Notes: generated by a model not told the origin, from the letters alone. A stretch of DNA of 47,321 nt from Bacillota bacterium (GCA_023415305.1 JAEZKZ010000010.1:1-47321); one strand, 5' to 3'. Counted from the first letter of the stretch, positions 18,606-26,201 are shown. Program-made: numbers and translations.

Positions 18606-19325
18606 ATGAGTGATTATGATAAAATAAAAAAAATATTTGAAACAGTAGGTATTAAAAATAATCTTGCAATTACACTAGATGATGGTAGTATTCAAATTGA
18701 GCCTGAATTAGAGATTTTACCAGGAGATTTTATAGAATATGCAGAGCAAGATTTATTAAATAAAGATAATCGTTCAATGATAAATGCGCTTAGTAATGCA
18801 AAACGTGCTATTGACTGTAAAACTGACATGATAATGCAATCATTAAGAATACCACTTAAAAAGTTAAAGATGAACAAATTTGAAATTTTACACGAATTAG
18901 GTATATTAGCACCTAGAATAATTGAAAAAATTCGAAAGGCAAGAAATATATTAGAACATGAATATAAACTACCCAGCTACGATATTGTTTCAGATGCAAT
19001 TGATATTGCTATTTTATATGATGCAGCCGCACAGCAGCTTTTTAAGAGTTTTCCTGAGATGGTTCACTTGGTTAACTTAGGTACAAAAAATGGAACTAAT
19101 GGACATCTATATTCTGAAGAGATAATAATTTACTTTGAAGATTATGGATATAAAATACGGGGGATTAAGGATAACAATTATTTAGATCAGAATATCGTAA
19201 TTAGTATTAATGATGAAATGTATTACCTGATTACTAAAGTATATGTAACTGCACATATGGAACGAAATCAAGAAAATGCTTTATATGATTTATTTAACTA
19301 TCTTGACTATAATTTCTTGTCTTGA
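18606..19325 (+). CDS. HEPN-motif protein (candidate RNase effector), 239 aa
   Basis: A helical region (about 45-150) contains RNILEH at residues 113-118, matching the Rx4H motif of HEPN ribonucleases; the Asn after Arg and the following Glu-Tyr are typical. Residues about 155-239 look strand-rich (EEIIIYFEDYGYKIRGI and IVISINDEMYYLITKVYV) and may form a sensor or dimer domain. There is no membrane segment. The start is ATG 18606 with AAAGGA about 12 bases before. HEPN proteins act as RNA-cutting toxins or abortive-infection effectors; here a membrane-tailed protein precedes it. The family call rests on the motif and its helical setting. Confidence 0.55.
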   Translation: MSDYDKIKKIFETVGIKNNLAITLDDGSIQIEPELEILPGDFIEYAEQDLLNKDNRSMINALSNAKRAIDCKTDMIMQSLRIPLKKLKMNKFEILHELGILAPRIIEKIRKARNILEHEYKLPSYDIVSDAIDIAILYDAAAQQLFKSFPEMVHLVNLGTKNGTNGHLYSEEIIIYFEDYGYKIRGIKDNNYLDQNIVISINDEMYYLITKVYVTAHMERNQENALYDLFNYLDYNFLS

Positions 19326-19372
19326 AGGATACTTGTGTTTACAATCTCCAGGAATATTAAGTTGTTTTATCG

Positions 19373-19393
19373 ACGCTAACAGTGGCGTTTTTT
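19373..19393 (+). terminator. Short hairpin with T-run after the HEPN gene
   Basis: ACGC (19373-19376) pairs with GCGT (19385-19388) around an 8-base loop, followed by TTTTT. The stem is short, but position and T-run fit a weak intrinsic terminator. Confidence 0.45.
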
Positions 19394-19554
19394 GCTTACC
19401 CGAATCAGTTCCATCCTGAACCACTTGTTCCCACCCCCACGTAGGCTATAGCCTATCTAACGGTATGCTATGTACTACGTCACTGCTAAGGTTCACATAG
19501 TTGACATAATGAGATTATATTATAATAGGACTATTCTTACAGAAGGGAACTTAT
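19394..19554. other. Intergenic stretch of higher GC than its surroundings
   Basis: No gene is seen. Composition shifts to a C-rich segment (CCCACCCCCAC near 19430-19440) and includes the perfect palindrome TAGGCTATAGCCTA (19442-19455) and an ACGTAG/CTACGT inverted pair (19439-19444 and 19475-19480). TTGACA at 19501-19506 with an AT-rich -10 region near 19521-19528 could be the promoter of the ferritin-like gene. The segment may mark the right junction of the accessory insertion. Confidence 0.4.
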
Positions 19555-20026
19555 ATGGATTTAGATGGCTATGACGAACGACAAATGGGTATGATGGGAA
19601 TGGGTATGGGCATGATGGGCATTTCAAGCAGTGATTTGCTCTTGATAAATGATATACAAAGAGCTGTTATTTTAGAGGTTCAAGCCTTCAATTACTATCA
19701 ACGATTAATTGCCTTAACTGCAAATCCACAGCAGAGACAAATCATTGCAAGTATCCAAAGAGATGAAATGATGCACTTTTATTGGTTTACCATGATGCTA
19801 CGAATGATGGGCGAACAACAGCCGATTATAACTCCGGGTGAATTGCCTATAAGTTTTATTGAAGGTGTCAGGGAAGCTATTCGACTGGAATTGGAAGCTG
19901 TAGCATTTTTATCAGACTATTCTAAACAGGGCTACTGCACATTTTATCCGGATGCATACTCAACGTGCCATTTTTGACGAGTAACGCCATGCAGCTTTAC
20001 TACAAAATATAATGATGAGTTTATAG
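19555..20026 (+). pseudogene. Ferritin-like four-helix protein, broken by a frameshift and a nonsense codon
   Basis: The intact part (140 aa) begins with a Met/Gly-rich tail (MGMMGMGMGMMG) and then ferritin-like helices with ILEVQAFNYYQR, RDEMMHFYWF and LELEAVAFLSDYSKQ. After SKQ the frame runs into unrelated residues and stops at 19975-19977. Removing one G in the GGG at about 19929-19931 restores ATAHFIRMHTQRAIFDE, then TAA at 19982-19984 where homologues would have Gln, then RHAALLQNI to a stop at 20024-20026. That is the usual DEQRHAALLQNI ending of this family. Two independent lesions argue for real decay rather than one read error. Confidence 0.78.
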
Positions 20027-20037
20027 GATATGTAAAC

Positions 20038-20085
20038 AAATACAGAAGATATGAGCATTGCCCAACACTTATATCTTCCGTATTT
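20038..20085. terminator. Bidirectional hairpin between convergent genes
   Basis: Arms 20038-20052 and 20071-20085 pair with one mismatch around an 18-base loop, between the converging ferritin-like pseudogene and copper-storage gene. T-richness is modest on both sides. Confidence 0.5.
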
Positions 20086-20093
20086 AAATTATG

Positions 20094-20477
20094 TTACTGA
20101 ACTTTACTCATATTAACCATTTTTCTGCATTCATCGGCACATTGCCTGCAGGTATCTGCACATGTCTTGCAATGTGCATCTTTGAACATGTCACATTCTG
20201 AAGCACACTTTGTGCAGATATCCGCACAGAGATTGCAGATTTCATTTAAGCTTCCGCTCTGTCTGGATACATAATGAGCAGCTGTTGAACATATTTCGGC
20301 ACAGTCCTGAAGTGTTTTCATACAGCTGGCCCTGGCTTTAACATCTGCTTCCTGCAGACACATATTAAAGCATTCGTCGCAAATCTGAGCACATTTTAGG
20401 CATGCATCAATACAGGCTTGATGCGGATTCCCATTCGGCATAAGTGACATTGCTGGCATATTTGTTTGTAATTGCAT
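20094..20477 (-). CDS. Four-helix copper-storage protein (Csp/DUF326 family), 127 aa
   Basis: Cysteine-lined four-helix bundle that stores Cu(I) in the cytosol. The protein has repeated CxxxC and CxxC spacings: CIDACLKCAQICDECFNMC, CNLCADICTKC, and CKTCADTCRQCADEC. There is no signal peptide, so it is of the cytosolic Csp3 type. The start is ATG 20475-20477, with GGAGG eight bases upstream; an earlier TTG would overlap that site. It reads opposite to its neighbours. Together with CopA, CopZ and HMA proteins further on, it points to strong copper handling. It lacks the tandem box seen at the redox island promoters. Confidence 0.85.
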   Translation of the reverse strand: MQLQTNMPAMSLMPNGNPHQACIDACLKCAQICDECFNMCLQEADVKARASCMKTLQDCAEICSTAAHYVSRQSGSLNEICNLCADICTKCASECDMFKDAHCKTCADTCRQCADECRKMVNMSKVQ

Positions 20478-20650
20478 ATTTATATCCTCCAATAAAGTGA
20501 TTTTTTCATTGTTTATAATCTACTCCTTATAAAAAAATATTCTTTAAATTTATTAATAGAAGACAATCAGATAAGGTTCAAACTAGTCAAAAATATATTT
20601 TGGCAACTACATTGAGAAAGTAAAACACCTAAACGAATACAAATCCATTC

Positions 20651-20679
20651 TTGACTTAGTGGTTTACATAAATTATAAT
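20651..20679 (+). promoter_or_regulatory. Sigma-A promoter for the split-barrel/ferredoxin operon
   Basis: TTGACT (20651-20656), a 17-base spacer, then TATAAT (20674-20679): near-perfect consensus about 115 bases before the GTG start at 20796. The interval 20493-20795 otherwise shows no gene. Confidence 0.7.
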
Positions 20680-20795
20680 ACAAGTATACATATAGAATTA
20701 CTAGGAATTAAAAAGGATCCATCCTATATTCTATAAAACAAATACAACAGTCACTAACAAGTGAAATAAACTTATGTTGAGGGGGCTAATTAAAC

Positions 20796-21278
20796 GTGGC
20801 AGTTCTAACAGAGGAAATGAAAAAAGTCTTAAAAGTTGTTGGCAAAGGTGGTGCAGTAGTACATCTTACTACATGCAGTGCTGATGGTAAGCCCAATATA
20901 GTCGCAGAAAGATTTGTTACACACTTCAATGATCAATATATTCTGGTTGCTGAAATGTTTGCACAAAAAACAAAGGTCAACTTAAACGAAAATCCCATTG
21001 GCTGTATATCTATTGCACATCCTGTTCAAGACCATTCATGGGTTTTTAGGGGTCCCTGCACAATTATTAGTCATGCAGCTCCAGATGATTATAAATGGTA
21101 TGACTTGGAAGCAGGAGAAGTATTAAAAGAATGGGGAGACTGGGCTGCTAAAGAACCACCTGATGAAGTACCTCCTGATATTGCACCGCCAAAGCTTGCA
21201 CAACGTGGTGTTATAGCTTTGAAGGTCGAAGAGGTTTACTCATTTGATGCCGATAATGCAGGTCAGAAAATTATTTGA
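20796..21278 (+). CDS. Pyridoxamine-phosphate-oxidase-like FMN-binding split-barrel protein, 160 aa
   Basis: A small flavin-binding split-barrel protein. LTTCSADGKPNIVAERFV and then IGCISIAHPVQDHSWVFRGP are the usual strands lining the FMN site. The start is GTG 20796 with GAGGGGG upstream. It is the first gene of a four-gene operon with a second split barrel, a ferredoxin and an ATC-hydrolase-family protein, which suggests flavin-linked redox chemistry. The substrate is unknown. Confidence 0.75.
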   Translation: MAVLTEEMKKVLKVVGKGGAVVHLTTCSADGKPNIVAERFVTHFNDQYILVAEMFAQKTKVNLNENPIGCISIAHPVQDHSWVFRGPCTIISHAAPDDYKWYDLEAGEVLKEWGDWAAKEPPDEVPPDIAPPKLAQRGVIALKVEEVYSFDADNAGQKII

Positions 21279-21293
21279 GGGAGGTAAAAGAAT

Positions 21294-21707
21294 ATGTCTA
21301 TAAGCTTAACTCCAAGGATGAAGAATTGGATTGAAATAAATGGAGTACACATAGCAATTGCAACAAAGACAGGCTTTCCAACTGTAATTGTTGCAGACTC
21401 TAGCATTGTTGAAGATTCAACAATTACAATACTTTTAAAGCCAAGTCAGATAAAACAGATAGAAAGTATTATTTCGGGAAACCCTTATGTTGCAGTTGCT
21501 CCAGGTCAATTGGGAGCAGTTCGTGCACCATATCAATTTAAAGGGTTTGTCAATTTGTATAAAGAAAAGCTACAAATTAAGGTTGAAGAAATTTACTGTA
21601 CCAAACCGGGTGCAGAAGCAGGAATACGGATGGATACAATGGGCTATGAAAGTATGAAAGAGTATGAGGAAAGCCGTTGGAAGGATATTATGCCTCCGGT
21701 CAGGTAA
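21294..21707 (+). CDS. Second FMN-binding split-barrel protein, 137 aa
   Basis: A shorter split-barrel relative of the preceding gene. HIAIATKTGFPTVIVADSS and NPYVAVAPGQLGAVRAPYQF mark the fold. It starts 15 bases after its neighbour with GGGAGGT before ATG. It may form a heterodimer with the first protein; the pairing is inferred from operon order. Confidence 0.7.
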   Translation: MSISLTPRMKNWIEINGVHIAIATKTGFPTVIVADSSIVEDSTITILLKPSQIKQIESIISGNPYVAVAPGQLGAVRAPYQFKGFVNLYKEKLQIKVEEIYCTKPGAEAGIRMDTMGYESMKEYEESRWKDIMPPVR

Positions 21708-21743
21708 GTAATGTGTAAAAATAGAAAATATGAGGTGGTTTCA

Positions 21744-22061
21744 GTGTCTGTGGAAGTTAAGGATAAAAGGCAGGAAGAAAAGAATATAAAAAAGCTCCCC
21801 GCAAGGATGCCATGGGTTATACCTGTGAATTGCGAAGGCTGTGGAGGGTGTGTAAACTACTGCAGGAGTGGCTGCCTTGAAATGACTGAAACCAATGTTA
21901 AAGGTGTTTTTGTACCATGGCTCAATGATCCCCATAAATGCTGCGGATGCGGCAAATGTACAGATGCTTGCGTCATGGGTGCTATTTCAATAACCAGCTA
22001 CGTTGACAGGGCGGCTAAAAGATTTATAGATCAAAAACCGCAGATTCCAACATATGCCTGA
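21744..22061 (+). CDS. 2[4Fe-4S] ferredoxin-like protein, 105 aa
   Basis: Two cluster-binding motifs are visible: CEGCGGCVNYCRSGC and CCGCGKCTDACVMGA, each CxxCxxCxxxC. An N-terminal basic stretch precedes them and the tail is short. The start chosen is GTG 21744, because GAGGTGG stands six bases before it; ATG 21711, just after the previous stop, is the alternative and would add 11 residues. It is likely the electron carrier for the two flavoproteins encoded upstream. Confidence 0.82.
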   Translation: MSVEVKDKRQEEKNIKKLPARMPWVIPVNCEGCGGCVNYCRSGCLEMTETNVKGVFVPWLNDPHKCCGCGKCTDACVMGAISITSYVDRAAKRFIDQKPQIPTYA

Positions 22062-22093
22062 TTATCAATATACTTAATATAGGTGGTGCAAAA

Positions 22094-22543
22094 ATGGGTA
22101 ATATAAGAAGTACGGATGAACCTGTAGGCAGGATAGCTAAGCTAATGGCAGAGCTGTATTATTTTATGGCAAAGGAAATGATGGATAATCTAGGTGAAGA
22201 AAAAGGGCAAGAAGCAATAAGAAGAGCTATAACCAAGTTTGGAGAAGCACGAGTAAAGACTATGAAACAGGAAGCTGATGAAAGAGGGCTTAAAATAAAT
22301 TCGGAAACATATGCATTGGTAAAGGATATCCCAGAAATATCATGGGAGAAAGATCCTGAAAATCCAAGCGACATAACATATTGTCCCATGTATGATATGT
22401 GGGAACAACTGAATGCAAGAAAGCTGGGGGCTTTATATTGTGAGATAGATAACGTCTTGTATAATGGCTTTAATGTGGAATTTGAAAGACCCCTCTGCAA
22501 GACCAGTGGTGATAGCTGCTGCAGATTTCTTATAAAGAATTAA
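22094..22543 (+). CDS. ATC-hydrolase-family protein (L-2-amino-thiazoline-4-carboxylate hydrolase-like), 149 aa
   Basis: A helical N-terminus leads to a C-terminal core with YCEIDNVLYNGFN and KTSGDSCCRFLIK, the signature ending of the ATC-hydrolase/4-vinyl-reductase-like small-molecule-binding family. In pseudomonads ATC hydrolase serves cysteine formation from a thiazoline, but many anaerobe members sit beside redox genes and have unknown ligands. AGGTGG lies seven bases before ATG 22094. It ends the operon; long palindromes follow. Confidence 0.68.
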   Translation: MGNIRSTDEPVGRIAKLMAELYYFMAKEMMDNLGEEKGQEAIRRAITKFGEARVKTMKQEADERGLKINSETYALVKDIPEISWEKDPENPSDITYCPMYDMWEQLNARKLGALYCEIDNVLYNGFNVEFERPLCKTSGDSCCRFLIKN

Positions 22544-22572
22544 TATAACAAAGACAAAAAAGTAATGCTTAA

Positions 22573-22619
22573 AGGTATATGAGTAATAATGAGTAATACT
22601 CATTGTTACTCATATACCT
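22573..22619. promoter_or_regulatory. 47-base near-perfect palindrome with nested ATGAGTAATACTCAT core
   Basis: Bases 22573-22595 pair with 22597-22619 with a single mismatch (22587/22605). The centre contains ATGAGTAATACTCAT (22589-22603), identical to the core at 338-352, and outer arms repeat TGAGTAA/TTACTCA, so two sites are nested. No T-run follows, so a regulator site fits better than a terminator. Confidence 0.6.
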
Positions 22620-22689
22620 ATTTTGTATTAATTACACAAAAGGCTTATATAAACCGTTTTGAGGTTTGCTTTGTTTTTAGAAACTCTTT

Positions 22690-22720
22690 AAGTATACATG
22701 AGTATTACTCATATATACTT
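22690..22720. promoter_or_regulatory. 31-base palindrome, core ATGAGTATTACTCAT
   Basis: Core 22698-22712 is identical to 372-386, with outer arms AAGTATA/TATACTT and one mismatched pair. Its centre is 109 bases from that of the preceding palindrome. It lies about 90 bases upstream of the hepT promoter box. Confidence 0.6.
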
Positions 22721-22781
22721 ATTTTTTAATTTATTTTAGTTCCCTTCTCATGTCAATTATTATCAAAGTCTGATTGATACT

Positions 22782-22816
22782 TTCTTCATAAGTTCTTCAT
22801 AACAATCAAGTATAAT
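22782..22816 (+). promoter_or_regulatory. PhoB-like tandem box and -10 for the polyprenyl synthase operon
   Basis: TTCTTCATA at 22782-22790 is repeated exactly at 22793-22801 (11-base period). Nine bases later comes TATAAT at 22811-22816. The box replaces the -35 element. The transcript would start near 22823, so translation must begin at ATG 22878. Confidence 0.75.
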
Positions 22817-22877
22817 CCTCATTGTGTGTATGCCTAGAACATTATTTAATATTCAACTAACGAAAGGTGGTGACATA

Positions 22878-23696
22878 ATGGGGAATTTACAAATCCATGA
22901 ATCAATAAAAGAAGAGCTTGGTAAAGTTGAATTCATTTTAAAAAATATAGGTAAAAATATTGCTACGTTAACTACACAAGATGTGTTTGAACACTTTTTC
23001 AAAATACCTGGTAAATATCTAAGACCTACATTAATTTTACTTTCAGCTAATGCAGTAAACCCATCAATGAGTGCCGAGCAAAAAGAACAGCTTGTAAGCT
23101 TATCAACAGCCATTGAATTAATTCATAGCGCAAGTTTGATACATGATGACATTATAGATGGTGACTTGCTTAGACGAGGGCAGAAAACATTAAATAATGT
23201 TTACGGACGAAAGATAGCTGTACTTGCAGGTGATACGCTGTATGCCCAGGCATTTTCCATTCTTTCTTCATTACCAAGAGAAGCTGAGAAGAATATTACA
23301 AATGTTATTAAAAAAATGTGTGTTGCTGAAATAGATCAGGCAAAGGAGTCTGAAATGTCACAGCAGCTATATTTTAAAGTAATAGAAGGCAAGACAGCTT
23401 CTTTTATGAGTGCGTGCTGCAGGTTAGGTGCTTTATTGGCAGCTGCTACACAGGAGCAAATAATAGCTATGGAGAACTATGGTTTATGCTTCGGTATGGT
23501 TTATCAGATTATAGATGATTGTATTGATGATGATCCAAATGCTATTCATAATGTGACTATTGATGATGCTCATATGTTTGCAGAAAAGGCATTGAAATCG
23601 CTTGATATTGTAGAATCCAGTGAATATAAAAAAGGTCTTAATGATCTTCTGAATTATATTCTTAGTTTATCCTGTACTACTACAAAATCTTTGTAA
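22878..23696 (+). CDS. hepT: Polyprenyl diphosphate synthase (HepT-like), 272 aa
   Basis: Trans-isoprenyl synthase that builds the side chain of a respiratory quinone from isopentenyl units. The first Asp-rich motif is in LIHDDIIDGDLLRRG, and the second in IIDDCIDDD, both needed for Mg-diphosphate binding. At 272 aa it is shorter than the usual 320. ATG 22878 with AAAGGTGG upstream is chosen; an in-frame upstream start at 22824 would fall on the predicted transcription start. It leads an operon with DoxX, YtkA-like and polyferredoxin genes, with prenyltransferase and methyltransferase genes further on, so the product probably feeds menaquinone-type quinone synthesis. Confidence 0.82.
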   Translation: MGNLQIHESIKEELGKVEFILKNIGKNIATLTTQDVFEHFFKIPGKYLRPTLILLSANAVNPSMSAEQKEQLVSLSTAIELIHSASLIHDDIIDGDLLRRGQKTLNNVYGRKIAVLAGDTLYAQAFSILSSLPREAEKNITNVIKKMCVAEIDQAKESEMSQQLYFKVIEGKTASFMSACCRLGALLAAATQEQIIAMENYGLCFGMVYQIIDDCIDDDPNAIHNVTIDDAHMFAEKALKSLDIVESSEYKKGLNDLLNYILSLSCTTTKSL

Positions 23697-23744
23697 TCCA
23701 TTATATCAACACGTAAGATAAATCTATCTTTTAAGGAGAAAAAT

Positions 23745-24257
23745 ATGAAGAAAATTCTTAAAAACAAGTATTTCACAGTAGTATGGACAATTCTACGTGT
23801 ATGGCTTGGTTATGAGTGGTTAACTGCAGGACTAGAAAAGGTTGGAAATTCAGCATGGGTAGGAAGCAAAGCGGGTACAGCAATAACCGGGTTCTTAAAA
23901 GGAGCTCTGGCCAAAGCGGGTGGTGAACATCCATCTGTACAAAGCTGGTATGCAAGTTTTGTTAAAAACTTTGCTCTGCCAAATGCAAAAGTATTTTCCT
24001 ATGTTGTAGCTTTTGGAGAATTACTGGTAGGAATAAGTCTGATTCTCGGATTACTCACAATTGTTGGTCTTGTTGCTGGTGCTTTCATGAACCTGAATTA
24101 TCTGTTAGCAGGTACCACAAGTACAAATCCAAATTTATATACTGTAGCCATAATATTAATGGCTGTAGGAGCAAGTGCTTATGCAATTGGTCTTGACAGG
24201 TTCCTTGTTCCTGTTATAAGAAAAAAATTCAGAAAAGGGGTCCAAGTTGTAAAATGA
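23745..24257 (+). CDS. DoxX/DoxD-like quinone-reactive membrane protein, 170 aa
   Basis: Four hydrophobic segments are visible, about 10-30, 80-102, 105-122 and 126-150, in the DoxX pattern (LRVWLGYEWLTAGLEKV at the first helix, FGELLVGISLILGLLT at the second). DoxX/DoxD proteins are membrane subunits that pass electrons to quinone, for example from thiosulfate, though many have unassigned donors. Its stop overlaps the next start (ATGA at 24254). Operon context with quinone and polyferredoxin genes supports a quinone-linked role. Confidence 0.75.
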   Translation: MKKILKNKYFTVVWTILRVWLGYEWLTAGLEKVGNSAWVGSKAGTAITGFLKGALAKAGGEHPSVQSWYASFVKNFALPNAKVFSYVVAFGELLVGISLILGLLTIVGLVAGAFMNLNYLLAGTTSTNPNLYTVAIILMAVGASAYAIGLDRFLVPVIRKKFRKGVQVVK

Positions 24258-24781
24258 AGATAAAAATTTTTACTGGAATTATACTTAGTTTAATTATGGT
24301 TACTATTTTATCATCTATTGTTTTTGCAGACAGCATGGGAATGGAAGAAGGTACACAAAAACAGGTTAATGGTATTAATGCCAAATTATCCTTTAAGCAT
24401 GAAAAGGTTGAAACAGGTAAAAACGACATAATGATTACATTAACAGGCAGTAATAATCAGCCGGTATCAGATGCTGTGGTAAAAGCAACAGCAGAGATGG
24501 ACAAAGGCATGGACATGAATATGGGCGATTCAAAGCCTATAGAGATAGCATTTGAAAAGAGTGATGCGGGACAGTTTATGGGTACGGTTGATTTCTCTGA
24601 TAAGGGTAAATGGTTTGTTAAAGCAATTATAAATGTGCAAGGACAAGAACAGAATGTTGATTTTGAAGTTGATGTAACTGGTGGGGGACCGAATTGGATA
24701 GTAATTGGCGGCTTTTTAGGAGCAATAGCATTAATAATTATTATTGCTGCTATTAAAAAGAAACAAACTGCAAAAGCATAG
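24254..24781 (+). CDS. YtkA/FixH-like secreted-face protein with membrane tail, 175 aa
   Basis: A signal peptide (about 1-25, ending FADS) leads to an Ig-like beta domain (about 40-140) with a methionine-rich loop, MDKGMDMNMGD, and a C-terminal membrane anchor (about 148-168). This is the layout of YtkA/FixH-type proteins, several of which work with FixG/CcoG in copper delivery or redox. The methionines could bind Cu(I). It overlaps DoxX by four bases and is followed after 16 bases by the polyferredoxin. Confidence 0.7.
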   Translation: MKIKIFTGIILSLIMVTILSSIVFADSMGMEEGTQKQVNGINAKLSFKHEKVETGKNDIMITLTGSNNQPVSDAVVKATAEMDKGMDMNMGDSKPIEIAFEKSDAGQFMGTVDFSDKGKWFVKAIINVQGQEQNVDFEVDVTGGGPNWIVIGGFLGAIALIIIIAAIKKKQTAKA

Positions 24782-24797
24782 AAAAGAGGCGATTCTA

Positions 24798-26183
24798 ATG
24801 GCGAACATAAATAAGCAGAAAGTGAAGAGTCAGCCTTATGAAGGGAAAAATTTACTTGATAACAAAAGGTTCTCCAAATTTATTAAAAGCAGATTTTTCC
24901 CAACCGGATTTCAGGTATTTGTAGGATTGGTTTTTGCGTATATTGTTTATCAGCTCATTGTAGGACCTTCAGAAGCTCATGACAACTTCGGAACAGCAGG
25001 CACATGGGTGTTGTGGTGGCCACTGCTTCCAATACTATTGTTCTTGTTCGGGCGATTTTGGTGTACAATATGCCCTTTTGGAGCATTGAACGATTTAGTT
25101 CAAAAATTTGTTGGAAGTAAGAAGCCGGTACCTAATTTTTTAAAGAAATATGGAATCTGGATTATTGACGGCATATTTATTTTAATTACCTGGAGTGACC
25201 ATATTTGGGGTGTAGTAGAATCACCAAGAGGTTCAGGTGTGTTACTTCTTATGATAACCACTGCTGTTGTACTTTCAGGTGCATTCTGGGAACGCAGAAC
25301 CTGGTGCCGTTACCTTTGTTTTCTTGGTGGATTGTCAGGTAACTACTCCAGGGCAGGTATGCTTGAATTACGCGGAACACCTGAAAAGTGTTCAAAATGT
25401 AATAAAGCAGCTTGTTATAAAGGAACAGAAAAAGTTCCCGGTTGTCCTATGTTTGAATTCCCGAAAACTATGGACACTAATGCAGAGTGTAATTTTTGCG
25501 GTAACTGCGTAAAGAATTGCCCTAATAATTCCATCAGAATATCATGGCGTAAGCCTACCAAGGAATTGTGGCTTATCAAGAGAGCAAAGCTGGAAGAGTC
25601 CTTTTTAGCTGTTGTAATTATGGGTATAGTTTTTGTTCAGAACATTACAATGGTTGATATTTGGAAGGATATTTTAAACTGGCTTGAAAAAACGACAGGA
25701 ACTACAAGCTATTATGTTACTTTTACAATAACGTTCCTTATAGCCATGCTGATACCCATTCTCCTGTTATCATTTACAGGCTGGATAGCTAAGAAGTTTA
25801 ACGGGGATTCTGTAAAGACCAATTTTGCAAAGTTCGGTTATGCAATTATTCCGTTGGATTTAGCAGCGCATATAGCGCATAACTTATTCCATCTTCTTGC
25901 TGAAGGAAAGTCAGTCATATTTACTCTGATTGGAGCATTTGGAGGAACAGTTCCAGATACGTCAACTGCACTTATGAGTGACTCTACAATACAGGTACTG
26001 CAATATATATTGATAGCTCTTGGTACTTTGGGTTCAATATATACAGCTTATAGAATAGCAAAGAACAATTATGGAAACAATGCAAAGACAAAAGGGACAA
26101 CTGTTACCTATGCAGCATTGCTTGTATTGTTAGGAGTTATCAATATAGTTCTGTTTACTTTACCAATGGCAATGCGTATGTAG
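24798..26183 (+). CDS. Membrane polyferredoxin of NapH/CcoG type, 461 aa
   Basis: Integral membrane iron-sulfur protein. The first cysteine loop is FWCTICPFGALNDL, the second TWCRYLCFLGG, followed by CSKCNKAAC and a classic CNFCGNCVKNC ferredoxin motif (about 238-248). Six or so membrane helices lie around these, with three more in the C-terminal half. Such proteins move electrons between quinol and cytoplasmic or outside partners; CcoG reduces Cu(II) during cbb3 oxidase assembly. ATG 24798 with AGAGG upstream is chosen over an upstream in-frame ATG at 24744 that lies inside the previous gene. No cytochrome oxidase is visible in the window. Confidence 0.72.
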   Translation: MANINKQKVKSQPYEGKNLLDNKRFSKFIKSRFFPTGFQVFVGLVFAYIVYQLIVGPSEAHDNFGTAGTWVLWWPLLPILLFLFGRFWCTICPFGALNDLVQKFVGSKKPVPNFLKKYGIWIIDGIFILITWSDHIWGVVESPRGSGVLLLMITTAVVLSGAFWERRTWCRYLCFLGGLSGNYSRAGMLELRGTPEKCSKCNKAACYKGTEKVPGCPMFEFPKTMDTNAECNFCGNCVKNCPNNSIRISWRKPTKELWLIKRAKLEESFLAVVIMGIVFVQNITMVDIWKDILNWLEKTTGTTSYYVTFTITFLIAMLIPILLLSFTGWIAKKFNGDSVKTNFAKFGYAIIPLDLAAHIAHNLFHLLAEGKSVIFTLIGAFGGTVPDTSTALMSDSTIQVLQYILIALGTLGSIYTAYRIAKNNYGNNAKTKGTTVTYAALLVLLGVINIVLFTLPMAMRM

Positions 26184-26201
26184 CTCTAAGTAATAATTAT
26201 T

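Noticed and set aside
19373..19388. Integron attC-like site, because of the GCTAAC segment
   Set aside because: The full core pattern (RYYYAAC paired with GTTRRRY) is absent and no integron integrase is present; a short terminator explains the hairpin.
22573..22619. Intrinsic terminator after the ATC-hydrolase-like gene
   Set aside because: The hairpin is long but AT-rich and lacks a T-run, and the same core occurs at other intergenic sites, so a regulator site is preferred.
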